64,000 nucleotides of DNA from an uncultured Allomuricauda sp. (GTDB lineage: Bacteria; Bacteroidota; Bacteroidia; Flavobacteriales; Flavobacteriaceae): assembly GCF_947495325.1 (NCBI RefSeq), contig NZ_CANLYK010000001.1, positions 1,116,001-1,180,000 of the forward strand, written 5' to 3'. Position 1 is the stretch's first letter. Every line of letters begins with the position of its first letter. Made by a program: the position numbers and the translations under genes. A model generated the notes under the pieces. The model was not told the DNA's origin. It worked only from the letters and a program-made list of their open reading frames with translations, and ran no database searches. Of this stretch, positions 56,092 through 64,000 are shown piece by piece.

Positions 56092-58728
56092 CTATCTTTT
56101 CAATTGAACAACAACATAAGGTATCTCTACCTCCAAATCAGGATATATTTTACCGTTTCCTTTGGTATCCATAACTTCTACAAAATACATAACGTCATAT
56201 ATTCCGTCAAAAAATTGACTTGGTATGGTAGCTTCATAAGTGTCAGAAATATCCGTTTTTTTCATTTCTAAAGATTTGTAATCTTCAAACTGGTTCACAT
56301 GTCGATAGCGCAGGGTAACATTTTTAACCCCTGATGCATCTGACACAGAAACTTTGATTTTTAAAGGTTTGTTCAATGGGGCACTTTTAATACGCTGCAA
56401 TTCAACCGTAGGTGGCTCCTTGTCATCTGAAGCCAAGATTTGAAGAGGAGGCGCTGTAGTCAAATCCCTTCCGGTCTTGGGGTCATTGATTTGTGACCTC
56501 ATATACCTTAAATCTTTCAGTTCATCCAAGAGTCGATAGTACTCCTTGTTCCAATGCCCTGGAAATAAATTTACATTCGAACCAAAATCCAATTGCTGAT
56601 TATAAATATCCCCAGCTGATTCGGCCATTTTTCCATAGGCTTCAACAGCATTGGATTCAAAGGAAATTGCCTTATCAAAAGCTGCTAGATTCCCTGTTTC
56701 ATGATACAGGTTATAATTAACTGCAGCCAATAAACGTTGTGAGTGATACTGTGCCAAGTACGCGAGCATTTTTAAATCGGTTATAGTAGAAATAAACTCA
56801 TTGCTATGATAAGTTCCAATGGTTTTTTCTGCATTTTCAACTTCATGTAAAATTTCTTTGGAAATACTTGAAAACCACTTGCTCGTTTGACTGGGCAAAA
56901 TTCTGAAAGAGGTTTTGTTTTTTAAAATAAGTGCTGCTTCCTCTTTGGGAGAGGCAAACTGCTGAATATCCGAAGGCTTGGAATTGAGTGCGAAATGCTG
57001 TAAATCCTCCATCCGTTGTAGTTCAGGCCAACCTTGCGGGCTTGCAAAACGTGGATACAGATAGCTGGCCGTTACAATTCTTGGTAATACTTTGCTAGCT
57101 TTGTGTAAACCAGTCATTATAGCCTGCCCTGCTTCTTTTCCAAAGCGTTCATTAAACTCCATTTCCCAAATATCAGGTGCCGTCTCAGGGTTATAGCTCA
57201 CCCTGCCCATGACTTGGTAATAATGCCAGTACCGCTCAAATTCATAGTCGTAATAGCGATTTTTTGGATTTAATAAATCCGTAACCTTCGCATCGTGCTT
57301 GCTTCCATTCATCTTAAAATACAAGGGCTCATTGAATTCAAAGCCAACGGCATCATACAGATGAGAACCTTCAGCGAACATTTTAACCCAATCAGGGTCA
57401 CCCCAGAGGAACAATCTTGTGGTTCCTCCTGACCACACCCGCCACTTGAACCCATATTGTTTTGGATAACGAAGCATATCGGCATAGCCATGACGCCGAT
57501 CAAACTGATTGTCTTTATTGATATGGGTAGGATGAAATGGCATGCCCATTTGTTCCATCCAATGTTTCGTCGCCACCCGAAAATCGGCACCGGTAGCAAC
57601 ACCATCATATAAGGTCTCATCAGGAACATCTTTTGCCCGAGCTTCAATTTTTATATTTGGATTCTCCTCCTTGAGCATAGTGAATATTTCCTTCCAAAAC
57701 TGCAAGGCTACATCGCCAGTAATTCCGGCTTCCCAATGCATTCGAAACTGTACCAAATCAATTTCAGGGAAATTCCTGAAAAATTTTCGCATTGCTAATT
57801 TGGTATAGGGTATGAGGTTTTCCTGTGTCAACCCCCAAATAATATTATCTGGCAAATCGAGAGGGATATCGCCCTCGGCACTGACCATTGCTTTGTATCT
57901 GGGGTCGCGTTCGATTTGGTCCCAAAGACCCACACCAAACTCGATACCACGAGCATGCGCCATCTCAATGATCCTGTTTAAGGATGCTGTATTTTGTTTT
58001 TGCTGCGCTGAGGTAACATTGCCTATTTTAACAAAAGGATACCCGTCAACATTAAAAAAATTGGGATAGGCAGGTGCCATAAAATTCGGTTCTCGCATCT
58101 GGTTGTTCTTATAACCAAAAATCAACAGGAATTGATTCAATCTATTTTCGGCCATCATATCAAAATAGGTTTCCCAATACTTGACATCGTGAAGTTTTTG
58201 TTCAAAATAACCTCTATGAAATGTGCCGGCCGATACTGCTCGCTCTTTTACATTTGGTGTTTCTGAAGCATCTTTCACATATTCAAAAAGATTTTCCGTG
58301 TTCTTGCTCCAAGAGATTCGTTTGGCAACATCTAATGCTGCATACATTAATCCAACCTCATCTGCACCACAAAGCACAAGTGCAGGTTTTCCTTTGAATG
58401 TTGTTTTTTTAATGCGAAGGGCTTCCTTTTCGTTTGGTAAGGTCAGTTGTAACTCCTGTAACAGTTGGGTTGCTTCGTTTTTTTCGGAAGACAAACCTAC
58501 TAAAATGTAGTAATCGGCTTCTGAATCAATTGATTTGGAATGTTGATTGATTTGTACTCCAGAAGAATCAAGGGAAGTAACCATTGTATGTATACCATGA
58601 AATGATGGGGTATTCTTTTCAAAGAATGTACCTATTATTTGAACTTTAGGAGTAGGCGTTTCACAGGCCTGAAGCACCAGTAAGACCAATATTGATAGAT
58701 AGTGCAAAAAAATCCATTTTTTTGTCAT
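56092..58728 (-). CDS. Large secreted lipoprotein with glycosidase-like features, function not assigned
   Basis: With the ATG at 58728 (13 bp after the upstream stop) it has 878 residues and a lipoprotein signal ending LQAC. An earlier in-frame ATG (58791) would overlap the DUF1593 gene and precede the signal. The N-terminal ~150 residues resemble the beta domain in front of GH20/GH67 catalytic barrels (YYILVGLSSEKN, ALVLCGADEVGLMYAALDVAKRI). A TIM-barrel-like centre follows (MAENRLNQFLLIFGYK, GIEFGVGLWDQIERD, VQFRMHWEAGITGD, GFEFNEPLYFKMNG). The end is an Ig-like domain (KIKVSVSDASGVKNVTLRYRHV). Family number and substrate are not clear. Confidence 0.7.
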   Translation of the reverse strand: MTKKWIFLHYLSILVLLVLQACETPTPKVQIIGTFFEKNTPSFHGIHTMVTSLDSSGVQINQHSKSIDSEADYYILVGLSSEKNEATQLLQELQLTLPNEKEALRIKKTTFKGKPALVLCGADEVGLMYAALDVAKRISWSKNTENLFEYVKDASETPNVKERAVSAGTFHRGYFEQKLHDVKYWETYFDMMAENRLNQFLLIFGYKNNQMREPNFMAPAYPNFFNVDGYPFVKIGNVTSAQQKQNTASLNRIIEMAHARGIEFGVGLWDQIERDPRYKAMVSAEGDIPLDLPDNIIWGLTQENLIPYTKLAMRKFFRNFPEIDLVQFRMHWEAGITGDVALQFWKEIFTMLKEENPNIKIEARAKDVPDETLYDGVATGADFRVATKHWMEQMGMPFHPTHINKDNQFDRRHGYADMLRYPKQYGFKWRVWSGGTTRLFLWGDPDWVKMFAEGSHLYDAVGFEFNEPLYFKMNGSKHDAKVTDLLNPKNRYYDYEFERYWHYYQVMGRVSYNPETAPDIWEMEFNERFGKEAGQAIMTGLHKASKVLPRIVTASYLYPRFASPQGWPELQRMEDLQHFALNSKPSDIQQFASPKEEAALILKNKTSFRILPSQTSKWFSSISKEILHEVENAEKTIGTYHSNEFISTITDLKMLAYLAQYHSQRLLAAVNYNLYHETGNLAAFDKAISFESNAVEAYGKMAESAGDIYNQQLDFGSNVNLFPGHWNKEYYRLLDELKDLRYMRSQINDPKTGRDLTTAPPLQILASDDKEPPTVELQRIKSAPLNKPLKIKVSVSDASGVKNVTLRYRHVNQFEDYKSLEMKKTDISDTYEATIPSQFFDGIYDVMYFVEVMDTKGNGKIYPDLEVEIPYVVVQLKR

Positions 58729-58741
58729 TGGTATTTCTTTT

Positions 58742-60250
58742 TTAGTTGCCCATGCTAATGATAATTCGCCGATAATCGAAAAGGGAGGCAATTGGGTTTG
58801 TGTCCTTAACTTCTAAAATCAAATGAATTTCTTTGGTAGCTGCCCCAGTAGGCACATATAATACTGTTTTAGCTTTGGAAGGGTCCTCAATATGCACATC
58901 ACCTGAGTAGGTACCGGCTTCTTCGTATATCCACCAAGAATATTCTAATTTATCTGTATCAGGGTCAGTAGAACGGCTTGCATCTAAATTAACTCCCTGC
59001 CCAGGGATAGCCTTGATAAAAATAATGTCATCACTTATATCATCAAAAAATACAGCCTTTGGGTGGTGATTCGCCTTATCAAAGGGTTGTGTACACCAAT
59101 CCATTCTACAAATAAAATCATTGTACATGGCTTCTCGCCAACGCCATACCGGTACAAAATTATTATTGTAAGTTTCTTGGTCTTTTTCATTGAACCAAGA
59201 ATCACTTACATCATTATGTGCATAAAATGGGGCTTGTTTTAGTTCATCAACGCGAACACTTTGGTGTCTTGACCAAACATCTGCTTGCTTTGTATTACTG
59301 TAGCGACCTCCCCAACCACCCCAAGAGGGATGATCAATATCAAAAAGTCCCTTGTTGACCAAACCGATCCAAGGAATGGTTCCGCCACCTTCCATAAAGC
59401 CAAAACGTTTACCCCATCGTCGTTCAGGGTATAGATCTCCAAGTGGGCCATGACCCTTCATTACATTTTCAATGAGCCAATCATTTTGCCCAATATAGCT
59501 ATACTCATATTCCCCCCAAAAATGAGGCCCTATTTCTAAGGTACTACTTTCAGGAGAGCTTTTTGGACCGCCATAAGAATAGGTTTGATAATTACTACGA
59601 ATCCAATGAATGGCTGGGTATTGTTTACAAATGTATGCGCCTGCATTATCTTGTGCTCCATTTTCAAACACTCTAAGTTTAGAAATGGTTTCATTTAGTT
59701 CTACTATTGAATGTGATAGTTCATAATCGTATAAGGCTTGGGCAAGGGTGTTCGAGCCTGCATTTACGGCAATCCAGATAGGCCTTTCGTCATCTTTCTC
59801 AAAAGCTTCTACCAATAGTTTTGAACCATCACTTGATTTTCCTTCGCCAACATCTGCAATACCATATCCTTTTTGACCTGCACGCACTATACTATGCAAA
59901 TACTCTGGGGTATGCCAACCGCTTACATGTTTTTGAAGGTTTAGATATATTTTGGCATACGCATCAATAAGTTGGGTAAATAGCTCAGGATGGGTAATTC
60001 TGTGATATTCATTCTTCATTCCTGGATTTATATACTTGCCAGTTACGGCAAGCAATCCTTCAAGTTCAAATTCGTTGGAACACATTAACATGTGAATCAT
60101 TTGCTGCATTTCATCAGGCTCGCATCCCATATCAGCTAAAATAAACAAGCGAGTACGTTCATTTTCCTGAGCAGTAACTTCAGAAAAGAAAAGAAGAAAA
60201 GTCAATAATGAAATTATAAAAATTGATATATTTTGACTTACTATCTTCAT
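58742..60250 (-). CDS. DUF1593 (nucleoside-hydrolase-like) secreted protein
   Basis: A 502-residue protein with a signal peptide (ending VTAQ). The N-terminal domain is the DUF1593/Sde182 nucleoside-hydrolase-like fold: RLFILADMGCEPDEMQQMIHMLMCSNEFELEGLLA. It has Glu in place of the second Asp of the usual PDD. IWIAVNAGSNTLAQALYDY is the family's second site strand. A C-terminal beta domain (about 410-500) is Ig-like. It is part of a carbohydrate operon, 13 bp upstream of the lipoprotein gene. The substrate is unknown. Confidence 0.88.
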   Translation of the reverse strand: MKIVSQNISIFIISLLTFLLFFSEVTAQENERTRLFILADMGCEPDEMQQMIHMLMCSNEFELEGLLAVTGKYINPGMKNEYHRITHPELFTQLIDAYAKIYLNLQKHVSGWHTPEYLHSIVRAGQKGYGIADVGEGKSSDGSKLLVEAFEKDDERPIWIAVNAGSNTLAQALYDYELSHSIVELNETISKLRVFENGAQDNAGAYICKQYPAIHWIRSNYQTYSYGGPKSSPESSTLEIGPHFWGEYEYSYIGQNDWLIENVMKGHGPLGDLYPERRWGKRFGFMEGGGTIPWIGLVNKGLFDIDHPSWGGWGGRYSNTKQADVWSRHQSVRVDELKQAPFYAHNDVSDSWFNEKDQETYNNNFVPVWRWREAMYNDFICRMDWCTQPFDKANHHPKAVFFDDISDDIIFIKAIPGQGVNLDASRSTDPDTDKLEYSWWIYEEAGTYSGDVHIEDPSKAKTVLYVPTGAATKEIHLILEVKDTNPIASLFDYRRIIISMGN

Positions 60251-60273
60251 TTATAAATTAATATTATGATGGA

Positions 60274-61848
60274 TTATTCTTTTAGAAATACATCAGCTGG
60301 AATGATTTCATCAAATTCTTTTATCCGGATATTTCTATAAAAAATTTCAGCAGTTTCTGACTGAAAGCCAAAAATTCCAGCTCCCGGTTCTAGATTAAAA
60401 GCCATATTCACAATCTCTCCATTTAGCTTATGGATAGCATATTGATCTCCCATAACAATAATCTCGCACTGGTTCCATCTGTTATTCAATGCATTGAAAT
60501 TTTCAGTTGGTGATGCAAAGTGTAACCAATGTTTTTTGGTATAAAGATTTCCTCCATTATTGGGGTGCAGATAGATTTCCTCTTCGTTACAAAACCAATC
60601 ATAATCAGCTCCCGATGGTCTAATTAAATCACCCGTATGGTTTCTTGATGTTGTATGATCATAACGGATTTGATACTCTATACCTGTTGGCCAAACCTTA
60701 TCATTGATCACATGATAATACACCCCAGCATCGTATTGCCATTTATCAAAATTATTGGCTATTCTATCCCCCCATTTGTATTCAAACCGGAGTATATATT
60801 TACTATAGGCCTTTTCTGAATAGATAAGTCCATGCGTATCATTTGCCCCTGTGTTTAGGTTATACTCTTTGGGAAATGAATCTCCAAATACATGGATCAT
60901 TTCATCTTCTACGGTAAAAACCTTTTTTGCAAGCTCTTGGTCTGCGCTGCGAATTTTCAGATACCAACCATCAAGATTCTTCCCGTTGAAAATTGTTTTG
61001 AATCCTTTCTCTTCAGTAGTTAATTTTTTTGTCAAATCCCTCTTTTCATTATCAGATATAGCTTCCAAAATAGGTTTGTAATCTTGCCAACCTCCATTTT
61101 CGTTGCCTCCATTTTCGGCACCAGTAACTACCCACCATAACATACCAGAATCTGAAGAATCAAATGTTTTTTTGGCATTTCTATTGTGCAGCCATTGTAG
61201 TTTAGGGTTTTTGGAGTCGCGCATCCAGAATACGTTTTCTTTTTCGGTGTTCCATTCCGTTTTGTTCTGATTTTTAATCCGAATCGTTTTAACTCCGAGG
61301 GCTTTAATATCTTCCCAAGTATGCGTCATCTCCGGAGGAGAAACATGGTCTTCGTTAAACCAAGAAGAATGGGAGATACAGGTAATAAATTTTCGCTTTT
61401 CCGGATCCACTGCATTGATATAGCGCCAAGGAACCTCCATTGGACCGCCGATACAAAACCATAGGGGATTATTTTCCGTAGATTTTTCAGCTTCCGACTT
61501 AAAATTTGCTATAGCTTCATCCAATTGTGTTTGGACATCAAACATTTTAGAAGAGTCAATATTGAAATGCCTAACACCTTTAGTAACGCTTTCCAGCATC
61601 TCCATATATTGACTGTCCTTGTTTTTTAGATGGCTTGAGTGGTCAAAATGTACCAGTTTCGATTTTAAACCTGTGCCTTCCAACAAAGCCAGATTCATTG
61701 CAGCTGCTACATAATCGTCTTTATCATAATTATTTCCATCATGTGAAATGGCAATTCTACCTCCAGGATAGTTAATACTATTTTTGTATTGTGCATTAAT
61801 GGAAGTAGCAATTAAAGCTAAAACAACTGCAATTAAATTTTGTTTCAT
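60274..61848 (-). CDS. Nucleoside-hydrolase-like domain fused to a 3-keto-disaccharide hydrolase (DUF1080) domain
   Basis: A 524-residue secreted protein (signal ending INAQ). Residues about 25-270 (RIAISHDGNNYDKDDYVAAAMNLALLEG, LWFCIGGPMEVPWRYINAV) look like a nucleoside-hydrolase-type fold with a D-x-x-DD-type start. Residues about 285-515 are a DUF1080 domain (KTIFNGKNLDGWYLK, ILRFEYKWG, IEYQIRYDH, NRWNQCEIIVMGD), now known to cleave 3-keto-glucosides. It is 23 bp upstream of the DUF1593 gene. The two-domain build suggests consecutive steps on one sugar. Confidence 0.82.
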   Translation of the reverse strand: MKQNLIAVVLALIATSINAQYKNSINYPGGRIAISHDGNNYDKDDYVAAAMNLALLEGTGLKSKLVHFDHSSHLKNKDSQYMEMLESVTKGVRHFNIDSSKMFDVQTQLDEAIANFKSEAEKSTENNPLWFCIGGPMEVPWRYINAVDPEKRKFITCISHSSWFNEDHVSPPEMTHTWEDIKALGVKTIRIKNQNKTEWNTEKENVFWMRDSKNPKLQWLHNRNAKKTFDSSDSGMLWWVVTGAENGGNENGGWQDYKPILEAISDNEKRDLTKKLTTEEKGFKTIFNGKNLDGWYLKIRSADQELAKKVFTVEDEMIHVFGDSFPKEYNLNTGANDTHGLIYSEKAYSKYILRFEYKWGDRIANNFDKWQYDAGVYYHVINDKVWPTGIEYQIRYDHTTSRNHTGDLIRPSGADYDWFCNEEEIYLHPNNGGNLYTKKHWLHFASPTENFNALNNRWNQCEIIVMGDQYAIHKLNGEIVNMAFNLEPGAGIFGFQSETAEIFYRNIRIKEFDEIIPADVFLKE

Positions 61849-61966
61849 TTTTTCAATATCATATTTAAGGTTGACGTATAATAGAACCGTGTTCGCATAT
61901 TTAAATGTTCTTATAGGTCAATTTTTGAGTTCTTATGAGTTCAAAAGATATAATATGTAAATGGAT

Positions 61967-64000
61967 TTAATCATATTTTAAAAATATGAGTCCACAGTCA
62001 TCAGCAAATACACGCCCTTCCCCATCTGTTGTTCTTCGAATAAATACAGTTGCACTCGTACTGGACGGACCCGTTTTGAAATGCAAGGTAGAACGCGCCC
62101 AATTCTGCGGGATGCCACGGTGTTTTCCAAAGGATGGACTAAGTGTCTGCATTTCTCCGTGATCCCGCACGCCTAATTCGGCTCGCTCCTCGTTTTCCGT
62201 CTTTAGAAATCCTGCAAATTCATACCATGTGTTTGGTGTAAGACCTGTAACAACTTGTGCAATTTCTGCATTTGGTCCCAATTGTATGCTGCTATTTCCC
62301 ATACGCAGGTTTGCAGTATCGGGCGTTATCTGTTTTTTACGTCCCAATTCTGGAGTGGCTTCGCCAGACACTAGAAACCAAGGTGAAAGATGGTCACCGT
62401 ATTCGAATGCAGTGTTTTCAAGACGGTTTCTGTGCAAGGGTTTTGATCTGGTTATATCAACTTTGGGTGGATTCTCAAAGTCATGACCAACCTTCCACTT
62501 GGGACCGTTGGTCTCATAAGCTCCTATGTCTGGTGCTTCATCTTTAAAATCTTCATTTATTCCGGCTAAAACGATACCATTATCAATGGCAGGGGAATTT
62601 TCCGGAAGGTATTTATTATCAATAAGGTCTTTATAACCGATTAGATTGTTGCCCCATGCATAATTATCTGCGGTTATACTGGCAGATGCAGAAAAGATAT
62701 TGTTAAAGAACCTACAACCATGCAGATCTGGGGGGTATTTATTTCCCCAAGCCGATTCAAACCCGTGCTGTTCTGCCGAAAAGGTATTGTTATATACAAG
62801 ATGGTAGTAAGCATAGTGATTGATATGAAGCGCTCCAAATCCTACACCCCAAACCACATTATGGTGCGATATGATGTTCTGCGTGCCGTGGTCGTAGTAC
62901 AGCCCCATGTCAAGGTTCTCATCCATATTATCGTGTAACCAATTATACCGCACTTCGGAATTTCCACCTTCTATCACGTTCCCGTAGGTCAGCCCCAAAT
63001 CGCTGGTAAGCATTCCAGACTCGCTCATGTCACAATATTGTATCAGGGCTTTGTGCATGCCTGCATAATCAATAACGGTTCGTCCACTGCGTCTCAACGT
63101 ACTATGACTTATGACGTTGTTAGTGCCCCGCAACTGAACGCAACTAGCATACGAGCCAATATAATCGGTATCATGAATATAGCTGTTGATCACCTGATTG
63201 CTTTCTCCGTAGAGTGCAACGCCACATCCAGAGGTATAGGCAACTTCACTGTTCCTGAGAACACAATGTTTCCCCATGATTGGAATGCCTTTATCGATTT
63301 GCTGTCCAAAATATATATTGGCCTGTGATGAATGATACGGATAATAGACTTTCAAACCATCCATTTCAATATGGGAAGATTCCGTGTTCATATTAATTGT
63401 TGCAGCACGAATTTCTATGTCTTTAACATGAATAAATGATTTGTCTTTGAGGTCAAATGCATTCATCCGCTTTTTTATGTAAATACTCTTATCCGGAGTT
63501 TTACCATTGGAACGATAGATGTATAGTGATTGGTCTTTTGTATCATAGAACCATTCATTGTCGGTATCTAATGCATCCTTACAACCAAATACAAAAAACT
63601 CTTCGCCCTCTTTTGTTACATGCCAACTGGTGCTTCCTTTACCAGGAGCAATATTTTCAATCTCCAGAGAACCTTTGCCGAAATCGATAACTTTCGTTGT
63701 CCAATTTCGCCAGTGAGCACCTGCATGTATCCAAACGTGGGCACCTGTGTAATCGTAATCCGGTAAGCGGGAATCGAGAATATTTACAGGGGTGGTGTTG
63801 GCATCCATTACGTCCAATGTTGGTTTAAGTAAATCTTCACCTGTATTGGGCCAACGCGCCTCTATCATGACTTTCTCATTCATAAAAACCTGATTCTCAT
63901 GATCAAGACCCATTTCTATTTTGGCCTTAAAAAGGTTTTTGGAATCCTTTTTCCAGAGGGTAGATGGCACCTCATCAAGTCCCGTAATAATAACTTTATC
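61967..64000 (-). CDS. Right-handed parallel beta-helix protein with C-terminal carbohydrate-binding-like domain, 5'-partial
   Basis: The frame is open to the end of the window (DKVIITGLDEVP precedes the first GTG at 63970), so the true start lies outside. The visible ~677 residues contain beta-helix coils (about 180-470, with NVISHSTLRRSGRTVID, HHNVVWGVGFGALHINHYAYYHLVYNNTFS) typical of polysaccharide lyases and glycosidases. The C-terminal ~150 residues resemble a CBM4/9-like jelly roll (ENTAFEYGDHLSPWFLVSGEATP ... RVFADDCGLIF). It is probably exported and acts on the same glycan as the neighbouring genes. Confidence 0.8.
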   Translation of the reverse strand, partial: DKVIITGLDEVPSTLWKKDSKNLFKAKIEMGLDHENQVFMNEKVMIEARWPNTGEDLLKPTLDVMDANTTPVNILDSRLPDYDYTGAHVWIHAGAHWRNWTTKVIDFGKGSLEIENIAPGKGSTSWHVTKEGEEFFVFGCKDALDTDNEWFYDTKDQSLYIYRSNGKTPDKSIYIKKRMNAFDLKDKSFIHVKDIEIRAATINMNTESSHIEMDGLKVYYPYHSSQANIYFGQQIDKGIPIMGKHCVLRNSEVAYTSGCGVALYGESNQVINSYIHDTDYIGSYASCVQLRGTNNVISHSTLRRSGRTVIDYAGMHKALIQYCDMSESGMLTSDLGLTYGNVIEGGNSEVRYNWLHDNMDENLDMGLYYDHGTQNIISHHNVVWGVGFGALHINHYAYYHLVYNNTFSAEQHGFESAWGNKYPPDLHGCRFFNNIFSASASITADNYAWGNNLIGYKDLIDNKYLPENSPAIDNGIVLAGINEDFKDEAPDIGAYETNGPKWKVGHDFENPPKVDITRSKPLHRNRLENTAFEYGDHLSPWFLVSGEATPELGRKKQITPDTANLRMGNSSIQLGPNAEIAQVVTGLTPNTWYEFAGFLKTENEERAELGVRDHGEMQTLSPSFGKHRGIPQNWARSTLHFKTGPSSTSATVFIRRTTDGEGRVFADDCGLIFLKYD

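Noticed and set aside
1..64000. tRNA and rRNA genes, including as an integration site for the island
   Set aside because: I saw no tRNA-like or rRNA-like sequence on reading the window; the island target is a protein gene.

Overview
The window reads as a chromosomal segment from a marine, polysaccharide-degrading member of the Flavobacteriaceae (Bacteroidota). The supporting signs are a SusC/SusD pair, a TonB-dependent receptor with its own FecI/FecR pair, three Cys-type sulfatases, a PadR/PspC/head-GIN operon, lipoproteins with short lipoboxes and generally AT-rich DNA. I cannot name the genus from sequence alone.

Layout. 0-13.6 kb is backbone: the end of a receiver-adenylate cyclase, a PLP decarboxylase, pyruvate:ferredoxin/flavodoxin oxidoreductase (nifJ), an OsmC-like protein under an apparent sigma-54 promoter with its activator gene just upstream, a divergent OxyR, a PBP4-type carboxypeptidase, a NudK-type Nudix hydrolase, a DUF2461 protein and a TIGR00266/AIM24 protein. 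13.6-24.1 kb is an integrated island inserted exactly in codons 8-10 of the AIM24 gene. Its large serine integrase lies at the right end. Joining the two ends rebuilds a nearly perfect dyad attP, and the displaced original AIM24 start codon is still visible at 24094-24117. The island is two tandem units: a 1.2-kb single-gene unit and a 9.3-kb unit carrying a KAP-family NTPase, an XRE regulator, lipoproteins, a small resolvase, a Recombinase-motif protein, the integrase and about 1 kb of non-coding, hairpin-rich DNA.

24.1-39.1 kb is backbone again: a repeat-containing secreted protein, small conserved-family genes (DUF1508, DUF4442, DUF4870, NTF2-like), the PadR-PspC-GIN operon, a dipeptide epimerase with an AONS-like PLP enzyme, a SusCD pair, a lipocalin-like protein and TrxB. 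39.1-64 kb is almost entirely on the minus strand. It holds a DsbD-like protein, then a sulfatase-rich carbohydrate locus: a SUMF1-fold protein without the catalytic cysteines, a DUF1097 membrane protein, the two halves of a Tm-1-like protein as separate genes, three sulfatases, a TonB-dependent receptor, FecR, an ECF sigma factor, a large lipoprotein with a glycosidase-like look, a DUF1593 protein, a nucleoside-hydrolase-like/3-keto-disaccharide hydrolase fusion and the end of a beta-helix protein that runs off the window.

Working together. The right-hand locus looks like one system for a sulfated glycan: the TonB-dependent receptor imports it under FecI/FecR control, surface or periplasmic sulfatases and hydrolases trim it, and cytoplasmic enzymes of unknown reaction follow. 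The most unusual material is the serine-integrase island with its target-gene 5'-end replacement, the sigma-54/osmC control unit, and the Tm-1-like/DUF1097 cluster with its higher GC content inside the sulfatase run.
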